This document shows, piece after piece, positions 54,228 to 62,527 of a stretch of DNA of 64,000 nt. A model generated the notes under the pieces. The model saw only the letters and a list, made by a program, of their open reading frames with translations, made no database searches and was not told the DNA's origin. Source of the stretch: Mycobacteroides chelonae (lineage in GTDB: Bacteria > Actinomycetota > Actinomycetes > Mycobacteriales > Mycobacteriaceae). The DNA lies in contig NZ_CP050145.1 in the NCBI RefSeq assembly GCF_016767715.1, forward strand, positions 2,170,001 to 2,234,000, written 5' to 3'. How positions within the stretch are numbered: the first letter of the stretch is position 1; each line of letters begins with the position of its first letter. The position numbers and the translations under genes are program-made.

Positions 54228-55677
54228 ACACCTGAGGTCCCGAATCGGTGTCCTGCCACTGGGTCTGTGAGGACCCGATGATCAGCAGGGTGCGCATGTC
54301 CACCGCTGACGGGTCGAGGTCACCCAGGGTGGTCACCCGCACGGACTCTCCCGCGCCGCCGACATCGCGTCCCAGTACGACCGGAGTTGCCGGGGCGCGG
54401 TGTTCCAGCAGCACGTCGCGCATGGAGGCCACTTGCCAGGTGCGCGACTTCGAGGCCGGGTTGTACACGGCCAGCACCAGGTCGGCCGCGGCCGCGGCGC
54501 GTAGCCGGGACTCGATGACCTGCCAGGGCTTGAGGCGATCGGACAGCGAGATCACCGCATAGTCATGCCCGAGGGGTGCCCCGACCCGGCTGGCGACGGC
54601 CTGCGCCGCCGTCATCGCCGGAAGCACCCGCACCGTGACATCGGGCCACGCTCGGGCCTCTTCCATCACCGCCGCCGCCATCGCGAACACACCCGGGTCC
54701 CCCGAGGACACCACGGCCACCCGGCGGCCACCCGCAGCGAGCTTGAAGGACAGTTCGGCGCGTGCGGGCTCGTCACGGTTGTCGCTGGCATGACGGACTT
54801 GACCGTCGCGAGCGGGGATACGATCCAGATACGGCCCGTATCCGATGAGATCGGTGGCGAGGGCCAGTTCGTGCCGTACTTCGGTGGTGGTCCAATCATG
54901 ATGGCCGGGGCCCAAACCGACCACCGTCACCATTCCGTCCTGTGCGGTGTCGCCGAGGGGTTGCGCCCCGGGAACCAGGACCAGTGAGAAATAGGGCACC
55001 GAAGACGGATCGACATCGGCGGCGGACAGTACCCGCTGCTGCGTGGTGCTGGCCCGTTCCACGTAGTAGGCACGGTCCAGCACGCCGGCGGTGTCCAACG
55101 CCTGCCGGACGGCGCCGTAGGAGCGTCCGAGTTTCATGATGACTGCCGCATCCGAATCGCTGAGCCTGCGGGCGATCTCGTCGGCGGGCAAGGTGCCGGG
55201 GATGACCGTCAGGATCTCGTCGCCCTCGACCAAGGGCGTACCCGTTGCGGCTGATGCGGCGCTGACCGACGTCACACCGGGGATGATGACCGCGTCGAAC
55301 CTGTCGGTCAGGCGGCGGTGCATATGCATGTACGAGCTGTAGAACAGCGGATCACCTTCGGCGAGCAGCGCCACATTACGGCCCGAATCCAAATGGGCGG
55401 CAATCCGATTCGCGGACTCCTCGTAGAAGTCATCGATCGCACCGCGGTATCCGCCCGGGTGATCGGTGGTCTCGGTGGTCACCGGGTAGACCAGGTGCTC
55501 CTCGATCTGGCCGGTCCGCAGATACGGCTGCGCAATCGAGCGGGCGATGCTGCGGCCGTGCCGTGCGCTGTGGAATGCCACCACATCGGCTTCGCCGATC
55601 ACGCGGGCCGCCTTCACGGTCACCAGTTCGGGATCACCGGGGCCCAGGCCCACACCCCAGAGCGTTCCTCTGCTCAT
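54199..55677 (-). CDS. cobIJ: Fused precorrin-2 C20- / precorrin-3B C17-methyltransferase CobIJ
   Basis: The 492-residue product joins two tetrapyrrole methyltransferases. The N-terminal CobI part has [36 protein letters not shown] and [15 protein letters not shown]. The C-terminal CobJ part, from about residue 245, has [33 protein letters not shown] and [20 protein letters not shown]. The fusion is normal in mycobacteria. The long upstream frame is ignored because ATG 55677 overlaps the cobH stop by 4 bp and gives the expected N-terminus. Confidence 0.94.
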   Translation of the reverse strand: MSRGTLWGVGLGPGDPELVTVKAARVIGEADVVAFHSARHGRSIARSIAQPYLRTGQIEEHLVYPVTTETTDHPGGYRGAIDDFYEESANRIAAHLDSGRNVALLAEGDPLFYSSYMHMHRRLTDRFDAVIIPGVTSVSAASAATGTPLVEGDEILTVIPGTLPADEIARRLSDSDAAVIMKLGRSYGAVRQALDTAGVLDRAYYVERASTTQQRVLSAADVDPSSVPYFSLVLVPGAQPLGDTAQDGMVTVVGLGPGHHDWTTTEVRHELALATDLIGYGPYLDRIPARDGQVRHASDNRDEPARAELSFKLAAGGRRVAVVSSGDPGVFAMAAAVMEEARAWPDVTVRVLPAMTAAQAVASRVGAPLGHDYAVISLSDRLKPWQVIESRLRAAAAADLVLAVYNPASKSRTWQVASMRDVLLEHRAPATPVVLGRDVGGAGESVRVTTLGDLDPSAVDMRTLLIIGSSQTQWQDTDSGPQVFTPRRYPAQ

Positions 55678-56300
55678 TCCTTCTCGCTCGCAATCGCATT
55701 CACGGCAGCGGCGGCCATCGCGCTGCCACCGCGCCGCCCTCGCACCAACAGGTAGTCCATGCCACGGGGACGGTCGATCAGCTCCTGCTTGGACTGTGCC
55801 GAACCGACGAAACCGACCGGGCCGCCCAGGACGGCCACCGGGGGCGCCACACCTTCGTCGATGAGTTCGAGTATGCGGAATAGCGCCGTGGGGGCATTTC
55901 CGATCGCGGCCACCGATCCCGGTAGTCGATCGGTCCAAAGATCCACCGCAGCAGCAGATCTCGTAGTCCCGGTGCGCTGGGCCAAATCGGCGGCGCGCGG
56001 ATCGGCCACCAGGGACACCACTTCGTTGTCCGCGGGCAGGCGCAGACGGGTGATCCCGGCCGCGACCATCGACGAATCACACAGGATGGGGGCACCCGCA
56101 TCCAATGCCGCTCGGGTGCGTGTCACCACATCGGGGGTGAAGGCGATTTCGCCGGGCAAATCCACCTGCCCACAGGTGTGAATGAGCCGGACCACCACAC
56201 GCGCGACGTCATCGGGGAAGGCCGACAAATCTGCCTCGGCCCTGATGGTCGCGAACGATTGCCGATAGATCTCGGCTCCGTCTCGCACGTAGTCCAGCAC
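55674..56300 (-). CDS. cobH: Precorrin-8X methylmutase CobH
   Basis: The 208-residue enzyme moves a methyl group from C11 to C12, converting precorrin-8X to hydrogenobyrinate. The catalytic His is in [24 protein letters not shown] and the C-terminal [14 protein letters not shown] complete the family pattern. The GTG start lies 9 bp downstream of the cobG stop, and its own stop overlaps cobIJ, so cobG-cobH-cobIJ form one operon. Confidence 0.95.
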   Translation of the reverse strand: MLDYVRDGAEIYRQSFATIRAEADLSAFPDDVARVVVRLIHTCGQVDLPGEIAFTPDVVTRTRAALDAGAPILCDSSMVAAGITRLRLPADNEVVSLVADPRAADLAQRTGTTRSAAAVDLWTDRLPGSVAAIGNAPTALFRILELIDEGVAPPVAVLGGPVGFVGSAQSKQELIDRPRGMDYLLVRGRRGGSAMAAAAVNAIASEKE

Positions 56301-56309
56301 GCGCTAACC

Positions 56310-57458
56310 CTACGGGTGCCGCTCGAGCGGTCGATAACCCAGCTCCGTCGCCACCAGCACCTGCCCTGTGGTGGGGGAGCCGCAGGCCCGTGGACACCCG
56401 ACCCAGTGCCGATGTATCGGCGAATGAACACCGCTGGCGATCTCTTCGGCGACTTCGAGCCGGACGTCGGCGTGGACATCGGTTCGGGAGCGTCCGCATC
56501 CCGGTAGCCCGGTGCACGAGCTGGCATTGAGCCATGGGGAGCGCTCGTCGAAGACCAGGCCCAGAGGTGCCAGCACCCGCAGCACCGCGTCGGCGTCCTC
56601 GTGGGGCAGATCGCACAGCAGTACCGACCGCCATGGGGTGATGACGACGGGTCTTTCGGCGGCGGCCAGCAGTGCCGCCACCCGAGCCGGCAGCTGGCCC
56701 AACGGAACGGCGGCCCCCAGCGTCACCAACTCGTGGTCGGGATACTGCTCGATCCATCCCACGGGCGCGTGCGGCGCGGGCCCTGCCTCGCCCGGCCCCG
56801 CGATCAGTGTTGCGCCGATCGCCGCGGCCAGGGTCTTGGCGCCGTCCGGCAGCTCCCGGACGCGCCATGCGTTTCCCCGAATCTCTACGAAGGTCTGCGC
56901 CGCCGCGAGCACATGGTCGACGGCGGCGTCCGGGTCGGCGACACACGTAGAGGTGCCATGACCATCGAGGAGAACACGCCAGCCGCCCGGCCCATGGCCG
57001 AGCCCGATGTCCGCACCCACGGTGGCCATGTCGGCGCGTCCGTCATCGAGGCTGAACAGGAAGCGGCCCGGCAGGCCGGCGAGCACGGAAGCTGAGATCA
57101 GCCCCTGGTCGAGCGCGCGGACCAGCGGCCGCACATCGGGGAACTCACCGGCCCGGCCCGAGAGCGGCGAGGCCACGATGTTGCGCACTCGTTCGTGGCT
57201 GGGCGACGGCAGCAGCCCGGCGTCCGATAACAGGGTGCCCACCGCGTCCGCATCCCGGATCGATCGCAGCTGAATGTTGCCGCGGGAGGTCAGCTCCAAA
57301 ACGGGTGCGCCATGGCTGCCTGCTGCTGTGGCCAACGCGGCCAACTGCGCCGACGAGAGCATTCCGCCGGGCAGCCGGATGCGTGCCAGTGCTCCGTCGG
57401 CCGCCTCATGTAACCGCAGCGCACCGGGGCATGCGTCGTCGGCTGAGGAGCGGGTCAC
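56310..57458 (-). CDS. cobG: Precorrin-3B synthase CobG
   Basis: The 382-residue oxygen-dependent enzyme is related to nitrite and sulfite reductases and makes the hydroxylactone of precorrin-3B. The ferredoxin-like half-domains are visible (ARIRLPGGMLSSAQLAALA, LELTSRGNIQLR). The 4Fe-4S/siroheme-type cysteines are in SSCTGLPGCGRSR and WVGCPRACGS. Its presence marks the aerobic route. GTG 57458 coincides with the predicted transcription start of a TACGGT -10 box, so it is probably leaderless. Confidence 0.93.
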   Translation of the reverse strand: MTRSSADDACPGALRLHEAADGALARIRLPGGMLSSAQLAALATAAGSHGAPVLELTSRGNIQLRSIRDADAVGTLLSDAGLLPSPSHERVRNIVASPLSGRAGEFPDVRPLVRALDQGLISASVLAGLPGRFLFSLDDGRADMATVGADIGLGHGPGGWRVLLDGHGTSTCVADPDAAVDHVLAAAQTFVEIRGNAWRVRELPDGAKTLAAAIGATLIAGPGEAGPAPHAPVGWIEQYPDHELVTLGAAVPLGQLPARVAALLAAAERPVVITPWRSVLLCDLPHEDADAVLRVLAPLGLVFDERSPWLNASSCTGLPGCGRSRTDVHADVRLEVAEEIASGVHSPIHRHWVGCPRACGSPTTGQVLVATELGYRPLERHP

Positions 57459-57464
57459 CTACTC

Positions 57465-57480
57465 ACCGTAGGACTACGGT
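57465..57480. promoter_or_regulatory. Palindromic divergent promoter between cobG and cobN
   Basis: ACCGTAG (57465-57471) and CTACGGT (57474-57480) form a perfect 7-bp palindrome around GA in a 33-bp gap. Each arm contains TACGGT (TANNNT) pointing outward, giving starts at 57458 (the cobG GTG) and about 57487 (5 nt before the cobN GTG). The palindrome therefore equals two mirror-image -10 boxes, and a single bound protein would shut off both genes. Confidence 0.65.
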
Positions 57481-57491
57481 ACGAATGTCCT

Positions 57492-60400
57492 GTGAGCAAT
57501 GCCCCGATCCTGATTCTGTCGACATCGGATACCGACCTGCTGAGCGCGCGCGCCAGCGGTGCGAACTATCGATGGGCCAACCCCTCTCGTATCCACGTCG
57601 ACGACGTCCCGGGCCTGCTGGAGGGGATGGGGTTGGTGGTTGTCCGGCTTCTGGGCGGACGTCGCGGCTGGGAGGAGGGCATCGACGCCGTCATTGCCTC
57701 CGGAGTGCCGGCCGTGGTGGTCTCCGGTGAACAGGCTCCCGATGCCGAACTCATGGAATGCTCGACCGTTCCGGGCGGCGTCGCCCTGCAGGTGCACCGG
57801 TACCTGGCCGAGGGCGGGACGGCCAATCTGCAGCAGCTGCACGCCTTCTTGTCCGACACCGTCCTGATGACGGGTATCGGCTTCGAACCGCCGACGACAA
57901 ACCCGGCCTGGGGAGTGCTGGAGCGTGCGACCGGGAGTGTCGATGGTCCCACCGTCGCGGTGCTGTACTACCGCGCTCAGCAGCTGGCCGGGAACACCGC
58001 ATACATAGAGGCTCTCTGCACCGCCATTGAAAACCTCGGAGGGCGGGCGCTTCCGGTGTACTGCGCCTCGCTACGCACCGCGCCGGCGGAACTCCTGGAG
58101 ACGCTCGCCGCCGCTGACGCGATGGTGGTCACCGTGCTGGCCGCGGGCGGTGCCACCCCGGCGGCTGTGGGAGCCGGAGGGGCTGACGACGAGTGGAATG
58201 TCGGCCATCTTGCCGCCCTTGATATCCCGATCCTGCAGGGGCTGTGCCTGACCAGCCCCCGAGATGATTGGGAGGCCAACGACGACGGCATGAGTCCGTT
58301 GGACGTCGCCACTCAGGTCGCGGTGCCCGAATTCGACGGGCGCATCATCACCGTGCCGTTCTCGTTCAAGGAGATCGACAGCGACGGCCTCATCACCTAT
58401 GTTCCCGACCCGGAGCGCTGCGCCCGGGTGGCAGGTATCGCGCTGCGGCACGCGAAGCTTCGATCCATCCCCGCCGGTGAACGCCGGATTGCCGTCGTGT
58501 TCTCCGCATACCCCACCAAGCACGCCAGGATCGGGAACGCGGTGGGACTGGACACTCCGGCCAGTGCGGTGGCATTGCTGACCGCGATGCGGGAGGCCGG
58601 CTACGACGTGGGCGCCGACGGCGACATCCCCGGACTGCCCGCCACCGGTCGTCCCGCCACGGACGGGGACGGGGACACCCTGGTGCACGCGCTCATCGAG
58701 CGGGGTGGCCAAGATCCGGACTGGCTTACCGCAGACCAGCTGGCGGGCAACCCGATTCGTGTTCCGGCTCGCCAGTACCGGGAGTGGTTCTCCCGGCTGG
58801 CACCCGGTCTTGCCGAGCAGGTCGTCGAACACTGGGGACCGCCGCCGGGCGATCTGTTCGTGGACACCAGCGTCAACCCCGACGGCGATATCGTGATCGC
58901 CGCCTTGCAAGCCGGCAATACCCTGCTGCTGGTGCAGCCGCCTCGCGGGTTCGGCGAGAACCCGGTGGCCATCTATCACGATCCCGATCTGCCGCCGAGC
59001 CACCATTATCTGGCCGCGTATCGCTGGCTGTCGGCCCCGCGCGAGGAGGGTGGGTTTGGCGCCGACGCGCTGGTGCACCTGGGCAAGCACGGCAACCTGG
59101 AGTGGTTACCCGGGAAAACCGTTGGTCTGTCGGCAGATTGCGCTACCGACGCCGCGATCGGTGACCTGCCACTCATCTACCCGTTCCTGGTGAACGATCC
59201 GGGCGAGGGCACCCAGGCCAAGCGGCGCGCACACGCGACCCTGGTCGATCACCTGATCCCACCCATGGCGCGCGCCGAGACCTACGGGGATATCGCGCGT
59301 TTGGAGCAGCTTCTCGATGAGCACGCGAACATCTCGGCGCTGGATCCGGCCAAACTCCCGGCGATCCGCCAGCAGATCTGGACGCTGATGCGTGCAGCGA
59401 AGATGGACCACGACCTGGGACTCGAAGAGCGCCCTGACGAGGACGTCTTCGACGACATGCTGCTGCACGTCGACGGATGGCTCTGCGAGATCAAGGATGT
59501 GCAGATCCGTGACGGCCTGCACATCCTGGGCAGTGCGCCCACGGGTGCCGCTCAGGTTGATCTGGTGCTCTCGATCCTGCGCGCCCGGCAGATGTGGGCC
59601 GGCGAACAGTCGGTGCCGGGGTTGCGGCAGGCGCTCGGCCTGGCCGAGGACGGCACCGACGACCGTGCGCGGGTGGATGAGATTGATCAGCAAGCACATT
59701 CGCTGCTGGCCGCGTTGCAGGGCACAGGCTGGAACCCGGATGCGGTCGGTCAACTCACCGACGACCCTCAGGTCGCATCGATCCTGCGGTTCGCGGCGAC
59801 GGAGGTGGTGCCACGGCTGGACGGCACCAACGGCGAAATCGACGCGGTGCTGCGCGCTCTTGATGGCCGATTCATCGAGGCCGGGCCCTCTGGCTCGCCG
59901 CTGCGCGGACTCGTCAACGTGTTGCCCACCGGACGCAACTTCTACTCGGTGGACCCCAAGGCGGTTCCGTCGAAGTTGGCTTGGGAGACCGGGCAGGCCA
60001 TGGCGGACTCGCTCCTGCAGCGATACCGCACCGACTATGGCGACTGGCCGCGGTCCGTCGGGCTTTCGATCTGGGGTACCTCGGCGATGCGGACCTCTGG
60101 CGACGACATTGCCGAAGTCCTTGCCCTCCTGGGAGTTCGGCCGGTATGGGATGACGCCTCCCGGCGCGTGGTGAGCCTCGAGGCGATCTCCTTGTCGGAG
60201 CTCGGGCGCCCTCGCATCGACGTCACGGTGCGCATCTCCGGATTCTTCCGCGACGCCTTCCCGCACGTGGTGACCATGCTCGACGACGCCGTCGCCCTTG
60301 CGGCCGGACTCGACGAATCTGCCGAGGAGAACTATCTGAGGGCGCACGCCGAGGCTGATCGTGCCGAACACGGAGACTGGCGCCGCGCCACCATGCGCAT

Positions 60401-61109
60401 CTTCGGCTCCAAGCCCGGCACCTACGGGGCGGGACTGCTTCAGCTGATCGATAGTCAAAACTGGCGCAACGACTCGGATTTGGAACAGGTCTACACAGCG
60501 TGGGGTGGATTCGCCTACGGCCGCGGACTGGACGGTGCGGCTGCCAGTGAGGATATGCGTCATCAGTATCGCCGGATCGCGGTGGCGGCCAAGAACACCG
60601 ACACCCGTGAACACGATATTGCCGACTCGGACGACTATTTCCAGTATCACGGTGGCATGGTCGCCGCGGTGCGAGCGCTCACCGGCAAGGCGCCGGCGGC
60701 ATACATCGGCGACAACACCCGGCCCGACGCGGTGCATACCCGCACGTTATCTGAAGAAACCACAAGGGTTTTCCGTGCGCGTGTGGTTAATCCGCGGTGG
60801 TTGGAGGCGATGCGCCGGCACGGTTACAAGGGTGCATTCGAGATGGCCGCCACCGTCGACTACCTGTTCGGATACGACGCCACCGCGAACGTGATGGCCG
60901 ACTGGATGTACGAGCAGCTCACCAACAGCTATGTGCTCGACGAGCAGAATCGCAAGTTCATGCAGCAATCGAACCCGTGGGCTCTTCACGGGATTGCCGA
61001 GAGATTGTTGGAGGCAGCCAGCCGGGGTCTCTGGCAAGAACCCGATCAGCAAGTTTTGGATGATTTGCGTTCGGTGTTCCTGGAAACCGAGGGCGAGTTG
61101 GAGTCGTAG
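57492..61109 (+). CDS. cobN: Cobaltochelatase large subunit CobN
   Basis: The 1205-residue subunit of the ATP-dependent cobaltochelatase inserts cobalt into hydrogenobyrinic acid a,c-diamide together with CobS and CobT, which are not in this window. It is related to the magnesium chelatase H subunit. The N-terminal part includes LSTSDTDLLSAR and VVRLLGGRRGWEEGI. The core includes HYLAAYRWL, ALVHLGKHGNLEWLPGKT and MARAETYGDIARLEQLLDEH. The length is normal. GTG 57492 gives the usual N-terminus. No cobalamin riboswitch is visible, as the gap to cobG is only 33 bp. Confidence 0.95.
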   Translation: MSNAPILILSTSDTDLLSARASGANYRWANPSRIHVDDVPGLLEGMGLVVVRLLGGRRGWEEGIDAVIASGVPAVVVSGEQAPDAELMECSTVPGGVALQVHRYLAEGGTANLQQLHAFLSDTVLMTGIGFEPPTTNPAWGVLERATGSVDGPTVAVLYYRAQQLAGNTAYIEALCTAIENLGGRALPVYCASLRTAPAELLETLAAADAMVVTVLAAGGATPAAVGAGGADDEWNVGHLAALDIPILQGLCLTSPRDDWEANDDGMSPLDVATQVAVPEFDGRIITVPFSFKEIDSDGLITYVPDPERCARVAGIALRHAKLRSIPAGERRIAVVFSAYPTKHARIGNAVGLDTPASAVALLTAMREAGYDVGADGDIPGLPATGRPATDGDGDTLVHALIERGGQDPDWLTADQLAGNPIRVPARQYREWFSRLAPGLAEQVVEHWGPPPGDLFVDTSVNPDGDIVIAALQAGNTLLLVQPPRGFGENPVAIYHDPDLPPSHHYLAAYRWLSAPREEGGFGADALVHLGKHGNLEWLPGKTVGLSADCATDAAIGDLPLIYPFLVNDPGEGTQAKRRAHATLVDHLIPPMARAETYGDIARLEQLLDEHANISALDPAKLPAIRQQIWTLMRAAKMDHDLGLEERPDEDVFDDMLLHVDGWLCEIKDVQIRDGLHILGSAPTGAAQVDLVLSILRARQMWAGEQSVPGLRQALGLAEDGTDDRARVDEIDQQAHSLLAALQGTGWNPDAVGQLTDDPQVASILRFAATEVVPRLDGTNGEIDAVLRALDGRFIEAGPSGSPLRGLVNVLPTGRNFYSVDPKAVPSKLAWETGQAMADSLLQRYRTDYGDWPRSVGLSIWGTSAMRTSGDDIAEVLALLGVRPVWDDASRRVVSLEAISLSELGRPRIDVTVRISGFFRDAFPHVVTMLDDAVALAAGLDESAEENYLRAHAEADRAEHGDWRRATMRIFGSKPGTYGAGLLQLIDSQNWRNDSDLEQVYTAWGGFAYGRGLDGAAASEDMRHQYRRIAVAAKNTDTREHDIADSDDYFQYHGGMVAAVRALTGKAPAAYIGDNTRPDAVHTRTLSEETTRVFRARVVNPRWLEAMRRHGYKGAFEMAATVDYLFGYDATANVMADWMYEQLTNSYVLDEQNRKFMQQSNPWALHGIAERLLEAASRGLWQEPDQQVLDDLRSVFLETEGELES

Positions 61110-61118
61110 CATCGGAGC

Positions 61119-61523
61119 ATGGCCCGGGATATCGGCTTGAACATCGGCACGGTGGCGGCGGGCCGCTACATCCTGTTGACCACATTCACCAAAGACGGTG
61201 TGCCCAAGCCAACTCCGATGGGCTTCGTGGCAGAGGGCGACGAGCTTCTGTTGACCACAAGTGCCAACACCTGGAAGGTCGGAAGGATCCGGCGCAACAG
61301 GAAGGTGCGGGTGGCCGTCTGTACTCGGCGCGGCCGGGTGATCAGCCCGTCCGCCGACGCCACCGCGGTGATCGTCGAGGATCCGGCGTCCGTGGCGCGT
61401 ATTCGGTCGGCGGTGGTCAGCCGATACGGGCTGGCCAGCCGGATCGTGACCGCCTGGCTGGACCGGCGTAACGGCGCCAGGGTTGGGATTTCAGTGACGC
61501 TCGGCGCGCCGGAAGCGCCCTGA
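61119..61523 (+). CDS. PPOX-class F420-dependent oxidoreductase-like protein (first of two)
   Basis: The 134-residue split-barrel protein of the flavin/F420-binding PNPOx superfamily is like M. tuberculosis Rv2061c, which also follows cobN. Motifs are GRYILLTTFTKDGVPKPTPM and NTWKVGRIRRNRKVRVAVCT. The basic residues could bind the F420 phosphate. The substrate is unknown. The gene starts 9 bp after the cobN stop and is followed 19 bp later by a paralogue, so the three may be co-transcribed. Confidence 0.82.
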   Translation: MARDIGLNIGTVAAGRYILLTTFTKDGVPKPTPMGFVAEGDELLLTTSANTWKVGRIRRNRKVRVAVCTRRGRVISPSADATAVIVEDPASVARIRSAVVSRYGLASRIVTAWLDRRNGARVGISVTLGAPEAP

Positions 61524-61542
61524 GGTTTCTAGACTGGTCGGC

Positions 61543-61935
61543 ATGGGTGCGAACCTCCCGGTGCCGACATTCGACGAAGTCTGTGCTGCCAAGTATGTCC
61601 TGCTGACCACCTACACCAAGGACGGCCGGGCCAAACCTGCCGCGGTATGGGCGGCGCCCGAGGACGGTGAACTTCTCGTGTGGACCGAGACGACGTCCTG
61701 GAAGGTGCGCCGGATCCGAAACACCCCGCGGGTCTCGCTGGCCATCTGCGATGTGCGCGGCAAGGTCCGCAGCGGCGAGATCGAGGGCACCGCGCGCGTC
61801 CTGGATACCGAGGGCACGCAGCGAGCCCGCGCGGCCATCACGCGCAAGTACGGGCTGTTGGGCTGGGTGCTGGTCAAGGCGAGCATCGTGCGTCGCGGCA
61901 GCAGCGGCACCATCGGGTTGGCCATCACCGCCTGA
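61543..61935 (+). CDS. PPOX-class F420-dependent oxidoreductase-like protein (second of two)
   Basis: The 130-residue paralogue of the preceding protein reads YVLLTTYTKDGRAKPAAVWA, then TSWKVRRIRNTPRVSLAICD and GTARVLDTEG. The shared order and spacing of YxLLTTxTKDG and W-K-V-x-R-I-R show a tandem duplication, but sequence has diverged enough that the two probably have different substrates. The ATG lies 19 bp after the first copy. Confidence 0.82.
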   Translation: MGANLPVPTFDEVCAAKYVLLTTYTKDGRAKPAAVWAAPEDGELLVWTETTSWKVRRIRNTPRVSLAICDVRGKVRSGEIEGTARVLDTEGTQRARAAITRKYGLLGWVLVKASIVRRGSSGTIGLAITA

Positions 61936-61985
61936 ACCGCGGCGTGAGTCGGGAACCCGGCGACGGGTCGGCTCGTTGACCGGAT

Positions 61986-62498
61986 ATGTGGCTTGGTCTG
62001 TTTCTGCTGTACGTGATCGTGGAGGTGTCCGCCCTGGTGGCGTTGACCTCGGCGGTGGGTATCGGCTGGACCATCATCGCCGTCCTTGCCGCCTTCGTGG
62101 CCGGTCTCATACTTGCCGGCTCTCAGGCTCGACGCGCCGTTGATCAGCTGCGACGTGGAGTCAGATCCCCGGGAGGGGCCGTCGCGGACGGCGCGCTCAT
62201 CGCGCTGGGAACCATTGCGGTGGTGATTCCCGGACTGGTCTCCTCGGTCATCGGACTGCTGATGCTGCTGCCCCCGACCCGAGCGGTCCTGCGGCCGGTC
62301 TTGACCCTGGTCGCGGCCCGCCAGCTGAGTAGGCGTGCGCCCCTCATCACCGTCATACCCACCGGATACGGCGCCTTTCAGGGGGCTCAAACACGGGCGA
62401 GCACCGTCGATTACATCGACGGTGAGGTCATCGACGTGAGTGACGAGCAAGCCGGACCGTCTCGGCGATACCGTCCCGGCCACGACCTGCCTGCGTAG
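61986..62498 (+). CDS. fxsA: FxsA-family membrane protein
   Basis: The 170-residue product has hydrophobic helices at the N-terminus (LGLFLLYVIVEVSALVAL), then WTIIAVLAAFVAGLILAG and LIALGTIAVVIPGLVSSVIG, matching the FxsA fold named for suppression of phage F exclusion in E. coli. The C-terminal 50 residues are polar. The cellular role is unclear. It lies between the PPOX pair and an amidohydrolase, in the same direction. Confidence 0.83.
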   Translation: MWLGLFLLYVIVEVSALVALTSAVGIGWTIIAVLAAFVAGLILAGSQARRAVDQLRRGVRSPGGAVADGALIALGTIAVVIPGLVSSVIGLLMLLPPTRAVLRPVLTLVAARQLSRRAPLITVIPTGYGAFQGAQTRASTVDYIDGEVIDVSDEQAGPSRRYRPGHDLPA

Positions 62499-62527
62499 AC
62501 ACCGCCCGAACCCGGCAGAATTAGCGA

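Noticed and set aside
57459..57491. A cobalamin riboswitch upstream of cobN or cobG
   Set aside because: The gap is 33 bp, far too short for the element.
59106..60737. A 543-codon open frame on the minus strand inside cobN
   Set aside because: Shadow frame; cobN is continuous and of normal length.
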